From Candidatus Pseudobutyricicoccus lothianensis (lineage in GTDB: Bacteria; Bacillota; Clostridia; Oscillospirales; Butyricicoccaceae), in NCBI GenBank assembly GCA_904419295.1, contig CAJFRA010000002.1, positions 1 to 64,000 on the forward strand: a stretch of 64,000 nt of DNA. The letters are read 5' to 3'. Below are positions 1-9,654 of this stretch, one piece after another. The translations under genes and the position numbers were made by a program. Position 1 is the first letter of the stretch, and the number at the start of each line of letters is the position of its first letter. The notes under the pieces are model-generated. The model was not told where the DNA came from. It saw nothing but the letters and a program-made list of their open reading frames with translations, and made no database searches.

Positions 1-18
1 CATCGAAGCAGCCTGATA

Positions 19-47
19 ATCTTACCACACTCCGCTTCCCTTGTCAA
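19..47 (-). promoter_or_regulatory. Strong sigma70-type promoter P2, directed leftward off the window
   Basis: Minus strand reads TTGACA (42-47) - 17 nt - TAAGAT (19-24). Confidence 0.8.
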
Positions 48-144
48 CACCTTTTTTCAGAAGCCTTTCGGAATCAACCGCGTTCTTCTGCTTTCCAGTA
101 TCCCGGTCCGCTTTGTGCCGCCTCCCTTGCGGGACAGCCTACTT

Positions 145-173
145 AGATTACCACATTCCCCCTCCCTTGTCAA
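145..173 (-). promoter_or_regulatory. Strong sigma70-type promoter P1, tandem with P2
   Basis: Minus strand reads TTGACA (168-173) - 17 nt - TAATCT (145-150). Flanking AAAAAAGGTG-TTGACAAGGGA is the same as in P2. Confidence 0.8.
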
Positions 174-263
174 CACCTTTTTTCTCTTTTCTTCTTTCAT
201 CTACACAAACCCCTATGAAAAACTGCCGTCCTCAGCGTTTATTCCGTTGGTCGGCAAACAACC

Positions 264-306
264 AAAAGCCCTATGCAGGTAAGAGAAACTTCTGCATAGG
301 GCTTTC
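264..306 (-). terminator. Rho-independent terminator of the ABC transporter operon
   Basis: AGCCCTATGCAG...CTGCATAGGGCT stem followed by TTTT on the minus strand. Confidence 0.75.
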
Positions 307-335
307 TGGATTTTGTCACAAAAGCATTTCGGCAT

Positions 336-1091
336 TTACACCTTGTATTTGCTTAAAAATTGCTTTGTTCTTTCATGTTGTGGGTTCCTGAAGAACTCTT
401 CCGCGCTATTCTCCTCCAAAATATGGCCTTCTGCCATGAAGATCACACGGTTTGCCACACGCCTGGCAAACTCCATCTCATGAGTGGTGATCAACATAGT
501 CGTATTACGACTACGCGCCAGTTCTTGTATGGTTTCCAACACTTCCCCCACCAACTCTGGGTCCAGAGATGATGTAGGCTCGTCAAACAGAATAAGCTCA
601 GGGTGCACCGCCATAGCACGCCCGATGCCGACACGCTGTTGTTGCCCACCTGATAGTTTGGATGGATAGACATCCCGCTTTTCTTCCAAGCCAACCTTTT
701 TCAAAATGGCGAGAGCTTGCTGTTCCGCTTCCGCTGTGTTCATCTTTTGCACAACAAGCATGGGCTCCATAATGTTTTGCAGCGCGGTCTTATTTTTGAA
801 CAGGTTGTAGTTTTGAAATACCATAGCTGTTTTAGCCCGCAGCTGATAGACGTCACCTCTTGTATGCGACTTGGCATCCCAGGTAAAATCCCCAATGCGA
901 ATCGTACCCTCCGAAGGTCTTTCCAACAAATTGATACAACGCAATAATGTGGATTTTCCTGTGCCTGAGGGTCCGATGATAGCCACTACTTCCCCTTTGT
1001 CGACTTGCAGATCGATTCCTTTCAATACTGCCAAATCGCCAAAAGATTTTTTCAGGCCTTTGATTTCAATCATCTTTTTCCTCCCTCTCAA
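336..1091 (-). CDS. Polar amino acid ABC transporter ATP-binding protein
   Basis: Walker A GPSGTGKST, signature LSGGQQQRVGIGRAMA, Walker B LILFDEPTSSLDPE; GlnQ/TcyC-like. Confidence 0.93.
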   Translation of the reverse strand: MRGRKKMIEIKGLKKSFGDLAVLKGIDLQVDKGEVVAIIGPSGTGKSTLLRCINLLERPSEGTIRIGDFTWDAKSHTRGDVYQLRAKTAMVFQNYNLFKNKTALQNIMEPMLVVQKMNTAEAEQQALAILKKVGLEEKRDVYPSKLSGGQQQRVGIGRAMAVHPELILFDEPTSSLDPELVGEVLETIQELARSRNTTMLITTHEMEFARRVANRVIFMAEGHILEENSAEEFFRNPQHERTKQFLSKYKV

Positions 1092-1756
1092 TAAGCTGCG
1101 TTGAGCCGTTTTTCCAGCTTGCTTTGGAAGAAGGACAAAATGGAAACAATGCTCCAGTAAATCGCCACAAGCACCACGTACACTTCAAAATTGCGGAATC
1201 CAAGGCTGATTTCTATGCTGGCGGCGGCCATCATATCCTTTAAGCCAATGGTAAAGCCCATGGATGTGGTCTTGAACAGATCGATAAAGCTGTTGGACAG
1301 GGCGGGCACTGCCACGCGCACCGCCTGTGGCACCACAATGCGCCGCAGCGCCTCAATGGGTTTCATCCCCACGGCCAAAGCTGCTTCATATTGCCCTTTA
1401 TCTACCGAGTTGAGTGCGCCTCGGATGCTCTCTGCCATAAATGCTGCCGCATTGGTGGAAAGCACCACCACCATGCCGGTCACCGGCGTCATGCTTTGCA
1501 AAAAAGGAACGATCTGGGAAACTCCATAGTAGAACAAAAACAATTGGGCGATAAAAGGGACGCCCCGAAAGTATGAAATGTAGATGGCTGAAAGCTGGTA
1601 GAGTACCTTGACCCGGTACTGCCGGATCAAGGCCAATATCAACCCTAGAATAGTGGCGAACACCATGCTCACCAAAGCCAGCTCAAATGTAAAGGGCAAG
1701 AATTTTATAATCTTCGGAAAAACTTCAAATAAGTAGTCAAACTGAAATTCTGGCAT
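1088..1756 (-). CDS. Amino acid ABC transporter permease
   Basis: HisM/GlnP-type permease (ALAVGMKPIEALRRIVVPQAVRVAVPALSNSFIDLFKTTSM); overlaps the ATPase gene. Confidence 0.93.
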   Translation of the reverse strand: MPEFQFDYLFEVFPKIIKFLPFTFELALVSMVFATILGLILALIRQYRVKVLYQLSAIYISYFRGVPFIAQLFLFYYGVSQIVPFLQSMTPVTGMVVVLSTNAAAFMAESIRGALNSVDKGQYEAALAVGMKPIEALRRIVVPQAVRVAVPALSNSFIDLFKTTSMGFTIGLKDMMAAASIEISLGFRNFEVYVVLVAIYWSIVSILSFFQSKLEKRLNAAY

Positions 1757-1783
1757 GTTGGCACATCCTTTTCAGCCCGGAAG

Positions 1784-2596
1784 CTATTCCATGCCTTCCG
1801 GCTTTTCAGTCGCGTCCAGCTTGAGCCATTTCATTGAAGTCTCCTGCAAAAACCCATCTTCTCGCATTTCAGCCAGGGCCTGATTCACTTCGTCCCGCAG
1901 CGCTTCTCCTTCATCATCTTTGCGGAAGGGATAAGCATTTTGCTCGTAGAAAATGGGATCGCCCACCTGCTTTATGTCGCAGCCCGAGCTCTCTTTGATA
2001 TCTTCAAAGGGAATGACTGCTTCCACGCTGGCGGTTACCTTGCCGCTGGCAATATCCAAAATATAATTATTGCCGCCGCCTTGGTACACTACAATATCGA
2101 TCTTACCTTCTGGATCCATCTCCTGGATATAACTCAGCGTGCTGGACCCCGATGTAATGGCGAAACTTTTGCCAAACAAGTCTTCAATGGAATTGACACT
2201 GTTTTCGCTGGCTGCGACAAATAGTTTATAGGGGCTATAGACATAGACGTCTGAAAAGTTGTACTTTTGCTGCCGCTCCGGCGTCATGCCCATCTGGTTG
2301 GCCACTGTGTCGATCTTCTTAGAGTCCAGCGCACCAAGCAGGCCCGAAAAGTCCATCACTTCAAATTCCACATCCCGGCCAAGCCGTTTGCCGATCTCAT
2401 TCCACACATCGATCTCGAATCCTTCCAGCTCGCCATCATCATTGTACTGGGTAAACAGCTTGTGGTTGCCACTGGTCCCTACAACGATCGGCTCTTTTTC
2501 AGCCTCTCCTTCTGCCCCACCGCTCTCTTGTTGGGAACATCCTGCCACCGACACCGTCATCAGCGCTACCATCAATATCGCAATCCACCGTTTCAT
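1784..2596 (-). CDS. Amino acid ABC transporter substrate-binding lipoprotein
   Basis: Signal peptide with lipobox (MKRWIAILMVALMTVSVAGC) and SBP_bac_3 fold; start moved in from 2692. Confidence 0.9.
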   Translation of the reverse strand: MKRWIAILMVALMTVSVAGCSQQESGGAEGEAEKEPIVVGTSGNHKLFTQYNDDGELEGFEIDVWNEIGKRLGRDVEFEVMDFSGLLGALDSKKIDTVANQMGMTPERQQKYNFSDVYVYSPYKLFVAASENSVNSIEDLFGKSFAITSGSSTLSYIQEMDPEGKIDIVVYQGGGNNYILDIASGKVTASVEAVIPFEDIKESSGCDIKQVGDPIFYEQNAYPFRKDDEGEALRDEVNQALAEMREDGFLQETSMKWLKLDATEKPEGME

Positions 2597-2757
2597 TTTT
2601 TTACCTCTCTTTTTCTTGTTTGATTGAATTGCCAAGTCTGCAGCCCCGCAATCCACCATAAAGTCTATCAAAATATTAACTTTAGTCAACAAAATATAAA
2701 TATTTATTTAAAAAATGTATAAAGCCATCTGTAATTATTAATTCACTTCATCAAGAG

Positions 2758-2796
2758 ACAAAAAAACCGCCATACCCGAAAAGGTATGGCGGTTTG
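2758..2796 (-). terminator. rpsU terminator
   Basis: Minus strand ACCGCCATACC TTTTCG GGTATGGCGGTTTTTTT. Confidence 0.85.
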
Positions 2797-2816
2797 TAAA
2801 CGCTGTACGATTTTGT

Positions 2817-2999
2817 TTACCGATAAGATCTTTTCTTTGCGCGTGCAGCCTCCGACTTCTTGCGGCGCTTGACGCTGGGGCTTTCATAGTGTTCTCTCTT
2901 ACGGAGCTCGGAAAGCACGCCCGACTTTGCACAAGAACGCTTGAACCGTCTCAGTGCGCTGTCCAAAGACTCATTATCTTTGACGCGGATCTCTGACAT
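2817..2999 (-). CDS. rpsU: 30S ribosomal protein bS21
   Basis: [60 protein letters not shown] is classic S21; start at 2999. Confidence 0.96.
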   Translation of the reverse strand: MSEIRVKDNESLDSALRRFKRSCAKSGVLSELRKREHYESPSVKRRKKSEAARAKKRSYR

Positions 3000-3056
3000 T
3001 TTCTTCCCTCCCCCCGTGTTGTAACAAATGCTACAGGCAGATTTTAATACCCTTAC

Positions 3057-3085
3057 ATTATAAGCTCGCGGAACCCATTTGTCAA
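3057..3085 (-). promoter_or_regulatory. Perfect-consensus promoter for rpsU
   Basis: Minus strand TTGACA (3080-3085) - 17 nt - TATAAT (3057-3062), immediately downstream of the leuS stop. Confidence 0.85.
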
Positions 3086-3091
3086 CCAAAA

Positions 3092-5500
3092 TCAAGCGGG
3101 TTTTACCACGATATTTACAATGCGGCCTGGGATGACGATGACTTTGACCACCTGCATCCCCTGAAGGGCACCGGCGATCTTGGGCTCTGCCATAGCTTTT
3201 TCGCGAATGGATTCCTGTTCTTCTTCGGCCCCTACCTGAATGGTAGTCTTCACCTTGCCGTTGATCTGCACGGCGATCTCCACCGTGGCGTCTACTGTTT
3301 TGCTCTCCTCATAGGTGGGCCAGGCGGCGTGGACCAACATCTCTTTCCCGCCCATGCGCTCATTCAGCTCTTCGCAGATGTGGGGGGCAAAGGGATCCAG
3401 CAGGGTGATAAACGTCTGGTATTCCGCCCGGTTGACGCCATTGTCGCCAAAGGTGTTCAGCAAACTCATCAACGCAGCGATGGCCGTGTTGAATTTCAGG
3501 TTTTCAATGTCTTCTGTCACCTTTTTGATGGTCTTGTGCATAGCGCCTTCATTCTTGGCGGAATAGGCATCGCCAGGCTGCACTTCGTCATACAGAGCCC
3601 ATACGCGCTCCAAAAACCGGCGGCAGCCCTTCACCGCATTCTGAGACCAGGGTGCAGCCTTCTCAAAGTCGCCCAGGAACATCTCATACAAACGCATGGT
3701 ATCGGCGCCGTAATCCCGCACGATGTCATCGGGGTTGATGACATTGCCCCGGCTCTTGGACATCTTTTCGCCGCCTTCGCCCAAGATCATGCCGTGGCTG
3801 GTGCGCTTGCGGTAGGGCTCCGCCTGGGGCACCACGCCGATGTCATAAAGGAATTTATGCCAGAACCGGGAATAGAGCAGGTGCAGGGTGGTGTGCTCCA
3901 TGCCGCCGTTGTACCAGTCCACCGGCATCCAGTATTCCAGCGCCTCTTTGGAGGCCAGCTCTTTGTCGTTGTGAGGGTCGCAATAGCGCAGGAAATACCA
4001 GCTGGAACCCGCCCACTGGGGCATGGTATCTGTCTCCCGCTTGGCCGGGCCGCCGCAATGGGGGCAAGTGGTGTTGACCCAATCGGTCATTTTGGCCAGC
4101 GGAGATTCGCCATTTTCCGTGGGCTCATAGGATTCCACCTCGGGCAGGCGCAGGGGCAGCTGGTCCTCGGGCACGGGTACCCAACCGCATTTCTCGCAGT
4201 AGACCAGAGGAATGGGTTCCCCCCAATAGCGCTGGCGGGAGAAGACCCAGTCCCGCAGCTTGAAGTTCACCTTCGTTTCCCCTTTTTTGTGCTCTTCCAG
4301 CCATTCGACGATCTTTTTCTTGGCCTCTTCCACCGTCAAGCCATCCAGGAAGCCGGAATTGACCATCACGCCGGTGTCACAATCGGTAAAGGCCTCTTTT
4401 GTCACGTCGCCCCCTTTGACCACCTCGATGATGGGCAGGCCAAATTTGGTGGCGAACTCCCAGTCTCTGGTGTCGTGGGCCGGCACGGCCATGATGGCGC
4501 CAGTGCCATAGGACATGAGCACGTAGTCGGAGACAAAAATGGGGATCTTGGTATCGTTGACCGGGTTGATGCCCCACACGCCATCCAGCCGCACGCCGGT
4601 CTTGTCTTTCACCAGCTCCGTGCGCTCAAAATCCGATTTGCGGGCCGACTGCTGCTGGTATTCCCGCACTTCTGCCAGGTTCGCCAGCTTGTCTGCCCAT
4701 TTGTCGATGTAAGGGTGCTCGGGAGAAATGACCATATAGGTAGCGCCAAACAGGGTGTCAGGCCGGGTGGTATAGATCTTCAGCGTATCCCCCTCTGTGG
4801 TGTCGAACAGCACTTCGGCGCCGGTGCTCCGGCCGATCCAGTTGCGCTGCTGGGTCTTGACCCGGTCGATGTAATCCACCTGATCCAGATCGTCCAGCAG
4901 CCGCTGGGCATATTCGGTGATCTTGAGCATCCATTGGCTTTTTTCCTTGCGGATGACCGGGCTGCCGCACCGCTCGCAAACGCCGTTGACCACTTCTTCG
5001 TTGGCCAGCACGCATTTGCAGGAAGTGCACCAGTTCACCGGCATGGTAGTCTTATAGGCCAGGCCGTGTTTATACAGCTGCAAAAAGATCCACTGGGTCC
5101 ATTTGTAGTAGGAGGGGTCCGTGGTATTCACTTCCCGATCCCAATCGAAGGAAAGGCCCAGGGAGCGCAGCTGGCTTTTGAAGCGGGCGATGTTCTGCCG
5201 GGTGACCTCTTCCGGGTGCACGTGATTTTTGATGGCGTAATTCTCTGTGGGCAGGCCAAAAGCATCCCACCCCATGGGAAACAGCACGTTATACCCCTGC
5301 ATGCGGCGTTTGCGGGCCACGATATCCATGGCGGTGTAGGGCCGGGGATGGCCCACATGGAGCCCTTGCCCCGAAGGATAGGGAAATTCCACCAGGGCGT
5401 AGTATTTGGGCTTGTCGTATTTGTTTTCCGCCCGGAAGGCCTTGGCCTCGTCCCAGGCGTCTTGCCACTTGTGCTCTATGGCCGTGTAGTCGTACTTCAT
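3092..5500 (-). CDS. leuS: Leucyl-tRNA synthetase
   Basis: [13 protein letters not shown] (HIGH-like), KMSKSRGN (KMSKS), editing domain; start [13 protein letters not shown] at 5500. Confidence 0.97.
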   Translation of the reverse strand: MKYDYTAIEHKWQDAWDEAKAFRAENKYDKPKYYALVEFPYPSGQGLHVGHPRPYTAMDIVARKRRMQGYNVLFPMGWDAFGLPTENYAIKNHVHPEEVTRQNIARFKSQLRSLGLSFDWDREVNTTDPSYYKWTQWIFLQLYKHGLAYKTTMPVNWCTSCKCVLANEEVVNGVCERCGSPVIRKEKSQWMLKITEYAQRLLDDLDQVDYIDRVKTQQRNWIGRSTGAEVLFDTTEGDTLKIYTTRPDTLFGATYMVISPEHPYIDKWADKLANLAEVREYQQQSARKSDFERTELVKDKTGVRLDGVWGINPVNDTKIPIFVSDYVLMSYGTGAIMAVPAHDTRDWEFATKFGLPIIEVVKGGDVTKEAFTDCDTGVMVNSGFLDGLTVEEAKKKIVEWLEEHKKGETKVNFKLRDWVFSRQRYWGEPIPLVYCEKCGWVPVPEDQLPLRLPEVESYEPTENGESPLAKMTDWVNTTCPHCGGPAKRETDTMPQWAGSSWYFLRYCDPHNDKELASKEALEYWMPVDWYNGGMEHTTLHLLYSRFWHKFLYDIGVVPQAEPYRKRTSHGMILGEGGEKMSKSRGNVINPDDIVRDYGADTMRLYEMFLGDFEKAAPWSQNAVKGCRRFLERVWALYDEVQPGDAYSAKNEGAMHKTIKKVTEDIENLKFNTAIAALMSLLNTFGDNGVNRAEYQTFITLLDPFAPHICEELNERMGGKEMLVHAAWPTYEESKTVDATVEIAVQINGKVKTTIQVGAEEEQESIREKAMAEPKIAGALQGMQVVKVIVIPGRIVNIVVKPA

Positions 5501-5868
5501 TTGTTTTCCTCTTCCTTCTTGATGAGATAAGGCTCCACATCGATTTTTTGCCCATCGGTCCAAAGATGCTCCACCGCGTAATGCTCCCGGGCCTCCTGCA
5601 GGAAAATGTGCACCACCACGCTGGTGTAATCCATCAAGATCCAGTTGGAGGTGATGCCCTCGATGTGATGGGGCGGCACGCCCTGTTCTTTCAGCTTGTG
5701 CTCGATCTCTTCGCTCAGAGCCCGGATGTGGGTGGTGGATGTGCCGGTCATCATGACAAAATAATCGGTCAGTGTGGTCTGCTCATACACACGGATGGCA
5801 GTGATATCCCGGGCTTTCCGGCTATCTGCCGCCCGGATGATGGCTTCTAATGTGTTTTCAGGTGTCAT
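5497..5868 (-). CDS. rsfS: Ribosome silencing factor RsfS
   Basis: RsfS/Iojap family: [21 protein letters not shown]...[15 protein letters not shown]-like block. Confidence 0.93.
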   Translation of the reverse strand: MTPENTLEAIIRAADSRKARDITAIRVYEQTTLTDYFVMMTGTSTTHIRALSEEIEHKLKEQGVPPHHIEGITSNWILMDYTSVVVHIFLQEAREHYAVEHLWTDGQKIDVEPYLIKKEEENK

Positions 5869-5893
5869 TCTATTCTCTCCCTATACCATTCCA

Positions 5894-7558
5894 TCAGGGC
5901 TGGGCAGGCTGCCCGCTCTCCGCAGGTTGTTCCGGCGGTGTGGGCTGGCTGGCTTGCCCGCTGTCCCCTGTGTTTTCAGTATTTCCGGTACCGCCGTTAT
6001 CTTGCGGCTGGTCGCCATTGTTTCCCGTCTCGCCCGCAGGCGGTTCTTCCGTGCCCGGGTCCGTCTGGCCACCAGACTCGCCGGTGCCGCCATTTTCACC
6101 GGATTCTCCGGCGTCGCCGGTGTTTTCACCGCCACTCTCCGGCGGCTGTTCGGGCGCCGTGCTCTCGCCGCCTTGGCCGCCCGTCTCCCCTGTGCCGGAC
6201 TCCGTGCCGCCAGAGCCTCCCGTTTCGGTAGATCCTGAGCCGCTGCCCGTATTTTCAGAACCGGTGCTGCTTCCGCCACTGCCTGTGGTCTCCGAATCGG
6301 ACCCGCTGGTGCCGGTAGAAGCCGGCGGTTCATCGTCTTTCCCTTCCGAAGAGCTGGTGCCGCCAGAGCTGGCAGGCGCTTGGGAAGAGTACTGGCTCAC
6401 GTCGATCAAGTGCAAAGTGGTCACATCGTCCTTATAGGGGTTCAGCTGCTGGTTGACCAAGTCCAAGATCCCCTCTTCTTCCGGCACATAGTAAGACTGC
6501 ATATGGCCGTAATCCGGCTCATACAAGTAGGCCGAATGGCCGGGCAGCGTGCTCATGCTGATGTTGCTGAAATCCATGTTCAGCGCTTTCATGCCAAACC
6601 AGGTCAGCTCGCTGAGGGACAGGTTGGTCTCGGTGTTGTCCAGCACGGCAGAGGCCAGATCGCCGACTTTCAGCAGGTTCTGCGGGCTGAGCAGCTTTTT
6701 GGCCACTGCCTGCAAAAACTCCTGCTGCATTTTAATACGGCCGATGTCGCCTTCCGCATAGCCGCCCTTGACCCCAGGGTTGTTCTGGCGGAAACGCATG
6801 AGCTGGATGGCCTTTTCACCGTCCAAATGCTGCATGCCGGGCTCCAGATAGATGTGCAGATCCTGGGTGGGGTCATCCCAGACCATATAAGTGGGCACAT
6901 CGAAATCCACGCCGCCGATCAGATCGATCAATTCTTCAAAGCCTTGGAAATCCACCACCACATACCGGTCGATGGGGATGCCCAGCAGCATCTCCAGCTC
7001 TTTCTCCAGCTGCTCCGGGCCGTTGTTGAAGGCGCCATTGATCTTTTTGATGGTCCGCCGCACGTTGGACATGGTATCCCGCGGCACGTTGACCAGATTG
7101 ACTTGCTGGTTTTTCACATCGTAAGAAGCCACGATGATGGTATCCGTCCGGGTGCCGTCGTTGTCCGTACCGCAGATCATAAAGGTGTAGTAATCGTCTT
7201 TCCGCGCCCGGCTGCCATCGTCAATAAAGGGGGCTACCAGGTCGGCATAGGGGTCTTCTTCCCCCTGCTGCGCCGTCTGCTGGTCGGGCTGGGATACATC
7301 GGGTGGCTTGGCGTAGATTTTGAGAAAGCCATAGACCCCCAGCGCCAAAACAAGCAGCACTCCCACCACGATCAAGGCGATGTATTGGGGCTTGAGCCGC
7401 TTTTTCTTCTTGGCGCCGGGCTTCCCAGCCACAGCCTTGGGCAGCGGCTGCCCCGCCACCGGGTTTTTGACCGGCTGGCGTATGGGCGCCGTGTCGTCGC
7501 TCACCGGCCTTTTGGGGCTGCTTTTCTTATTGTTGCTGCTTCCGCCGAATAGTTTCAT
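5894..7558 (-). CDS. LytR-CpsA-Psr (LCP) family cell-wall ligase with Ser/Gly/Glu/Pro-rich C-terminal tail
   Basis: LCP motifs DTIIVASYDVKNQQVNLVNVPRDT and PEQLEKELEMLLGIPIDRYVVVDFQGFEELIDLIGGVD; single TM near the N-terminus. Confidence 0.92.
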   Translation of the reverse strand: MKLFGGSSNNKKSSPKRPVSDDTAPIRQPVKNPVAGQPLPKAVAGKPGAKKKKRLKPQYIALIVVGVLLVLALGVYGFLKIYAKPPDVSQPDQQTAQQGEEDPYADLVAPFIDDGSRARKDDYYTFMICGTDNDGTRTDTIIVASYDVKNQQVNLVNVPRDTMSNVRRTIKKINGAFNNGPEQLEKELEMLLGIPIDRYVVVDFQGFEELIDLIGGVDFDVPTYMVWDDPTQDLHIYLEPGMQHLDGEKAIQLMRFRQNNPGVKGGYAEGDIGRIKMQQEFLQAVAKKLLSPQNLLKVGDLASAVLDNTETNLSLSELTWFGMKALNMDFSNISMSTLPGHSAYLYEPDYGHMQSYYVPEEEGILDLVNQQLNPYKDDVTTLHLIDVSQYSSQAPASSGGTSSSEGKDDEPPASTGTSGSDSETTGSGGSSTGSENTGSGSGSTETGGSGGTESGTGETGGQGGESTAPEQPPESGGENTGDAGESGENGGTGESGGQTDPGTEEPPAGETGNNGDQPQDNGGTGNTENTGDSGQASQPTPPEQPAESGQPAQP

Positions 7559-8760
7559 ATCTCTTCCACTTTCTCTGTCTGCAAATCCTCCAGCGCTTGC
7601 TGGGAACGCCGGTTGGGCGTTCTCCCCTCTTGGCGCACATGGGCCATGGTCTGGCGCAGTGCGTACAGCATGGCTTGCCGCAGGCCGTGCTCACAGGCTT
7701 GCCGCAGTTCCTCCACCCCGGGATAATCCCGGTTGGGCTCGATGCAGTCCGCCAGATAGACGATCTGATCCAGCCGGCTCATTCCCGGCGCCCCCGTCGT
7801 GTGGAATGCGATGGCCTGGGCCACGGCTTCGCTGACGCCGAACACGTCTTTTGCCACGGCGGCCGCCGTATCGGCATGGAGCAGCGGCACGGCATTTTCA
7901 CCATAATCCAGAATTATACCGTAGTGGCGGCACAATTTCAACTGTTCCTCCAAGTCCAGGCGTTTGGTCACGTCGTGGAGCAGGGCGGCCACCCGGGCCT
8001 GGTACTCCTCTTCGCCGTACCGGCGTGCCAAGCGGGCGGCCGTCTCCTCCACCCCCAGGGTGTGGCGAAAGCGTTTGGCCGTCATGCAGCGGCGGACCCG
8101 CTCCCGCAGCCAAGGCAGGTCCATTTGGCCAGGCCGCGCCGCCCCATACAGCCCCCGCTGGCGGATGTACTGCGCCACGGGGGCGGGCAGGTTCTCTTCC
8201 CCGGTCCCCTGGGGCAGGCCGCCCCGCACCTGGGTGGAGCTCATCACCGTCACCGGGCAATCGATGATATCCACTCGTGCGCCTATGTCCCGGGCCAAAA
8301 AGGCGGCCTGTGCCTCCAGCTCCCGCCGCCCATCGGGGGTGCGGGCCACCACGGCCAGTCGGCAATGGGCGGCGATGCGCCGGGGCTGCCGCCACTGGTG
8401 AAAGGTCAAGAACATATCCGTGCCCAAAATGAGCCACAAGTTTGCCCCCGGGTAGCGGCCGGCCAGGGCCTCCACCGTATCGCAGGTGTAACTGGGGCCC
8501 TGCCTGTCCAGTTCGATATCGCTCACTTGGCAGCGGGGGATCTGCTCGGCCATCAGCTCAGCCATGAACAATCGCTGCCGCGGGGTGGCGCTGTCTGCCG
8601 GCAGGGTCTTGTGGGGCGGCAAGCGGGCGGGGACCAAAAGCAGCCGGTCCAGCCCCAACCGCTGCACACAGGCTTGGGCCGCCCGCAGGTGGCCGATATG
8701 GGGCGGGTTGAAGGTGCCGCCGAACAAACCGATCTTCTGTTCCTGTCCCATGTTATGCAA
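7555..8760 (-). CDS. Fused nicotinate-nucleotide adenylyltransferase (NadD) and YqeK-type HD hydrolase
   Basis: N-terminal GLFGGTFNPPHIGHL (NadD) and C-terminal RFRHTLGVEETAARLARRYGEEEYQARVAALLHDVTK (YqeK HD) in one frame. Confidence 0.92.
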   Translation of the reverse strand: MHNMGQEQKIGLFGGTFNPPHIGHLRAAQACVQRLGLDRLLLVPARLPPHKTLPADSATPRQRLFMAELMAEQIPRCQVSDIELDRQGPSYTCDTVEALAGRYPGANLWLILGTDMFLTFHQWRQPRRIAAHCRLAVVARTPDGRRELEAQAAFLARDIGARVDIIDCPVTVMSSTQVRGGLPQGTGEENLPAPVAQYIRQRGLYGAARPGQMDLPWLRERVRRCMTAKRFRHTLGVEETAARLARRYGEEEYQARVAALLHDVTKRLDLEEQLKLCRHYGIILDYGENAVPLLHADTAAAVAKDVFGVSEAVAQAIAFHTTGAPGMSRLDQIVYLADCIEPNRDYPGVEELRQACEHGLRQAMLYALRQTMAHVRQEGRTPNRRSQQALEDLQTEKVEEI

Positions 8761-9040
8761 GGGGGATCACAGGGTTCTTTTCATTGCGGCGGAACAGCAC
8801 GAACCGGCTGCCGATGCACTGCACCGGCTCGGCGCCGATGGCCTGGGCCAGTGTCTCACAGGCCTCCCGCGTGGTGAGCAAAGCGCTTTCCAGCACCCGC
8901 ACTTTGATCAGCTCTTTGTTGCAAATGGCCTGTTCTGCCTGCTGGATCACCGCTTCGGTGATGCCGCCTTTGCCGATCTGCATCACGGTATCCAGCCCAT
9001 TGGCCAGGGAACGGAGCCCGGCCCTCTGTTTGGAAGTCAT
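8753..9040 (-). CDS. yhbY: YhbY family CRM-domain RNA-binding protein
   Basis: MTSKQRAGLRSLANGLDTVMQIGKGGITEAVIQQAEQAICNKELIKVRVL. Confidence 0.93.
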   Translation of the reverse strand: MTSKQRAGLRSLANGLDTVMQIGKGGITEAVIQQAEQAICNKELIKVRVLESALLTTREACETLAQAIGAEPVQCIGSRFVLFRRNEKNPVIPLA

Positions 9041-9654
9041 ATCGATTCTCCTTTATCTTCCGGTGTGGTTTCCAGCATCTTGCCCAGCCGGTCCGCCAGG
9101 GCCTCCATGGCCCGGGCCCGGTGGGAGATCTGGTTTTTCGTCTGTTGTGGCATTTCAGAAAACGTCTGCCCATAGGCGGGCACATAAAAGACCGGGTCGT
9201 AGCCAAAGCCGCCGTCGCCCCGCTCTTCCCTCAGGATCTGGCCCGGGCATTCGCCCCGGCAGACCAGCTCCCGGCCGTCGGGAAACACACAGGCCACAGC
9301 GGAGACGAACTTTGCCCCCCGCTGCCCGTCGGGCACCTGCTCCATATTCTTGAGCAAAAACAGCAGCCGGTCCCGGTCGCTGCCCGGGCAATACCGGGCG
9401 GAATGGATGCCCGGCGCACCGTTTAGGGCGTCCACCGCCAAACCGCTGTCATCGGCCAAAGCGGGCATCCCGGCCGCTTGGCAGGCGGCGCGGGCCTTGA
9501 TCAGGGCGTTTTCTTCAAAGGTGCTCCCGTCCTCTTCGGGCTCCGAGTGGATCCCCGCTTCTTCCATGGTCAGCACCTGGATGCCCATGGCCTGCAAGAT
9601 CTGGCCCATTTCCCGCCGTTTTTTCAGATTGTTGGATGCCAATACAAAAGTCAC
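9037..9654 (-). CDS. rdgB: XTP/dITP diphosphatase (Ham1/RdgB)
   Basis: SNNLKKRREM...EENALIKARAA...ADDSGLAVDALNGAPGIHSARY...GGFGYDPVF; terminal UGA overlaps the yhbY start. Confidence 0.94.
   Translation of the reverse strand: MTFVLASNNLKKRREMGQILQAMGIQVLTMEEAGIHSEPEEDGSTFEENALIKARAACQAAGMPALADDSGLAVDALNGAPGIHSARYCPGSDRDRLLFLLKNMEQVPDGQRGAKFVSAVACVFPDGRELVCRGECPGQILREERGDGGFGYDPVFYVPAYGQTFSEMPQQTKNQISHRARAMEALADRLGKMLETTPEDKGESI

Noticed and set aside
3329-5530. 733-aa plus-strand ORF
   Set aside because: Antisense shadow of leuS (His/Gly/Val-rich, no recognisable fold).
6000-6350. Possible tandem DNA repeat
   Set aside because: Low-complexity Ser/Gly/Thr/Glu codons of the LCP tail; no fixed period and no CRISPR-like spacer pattern.
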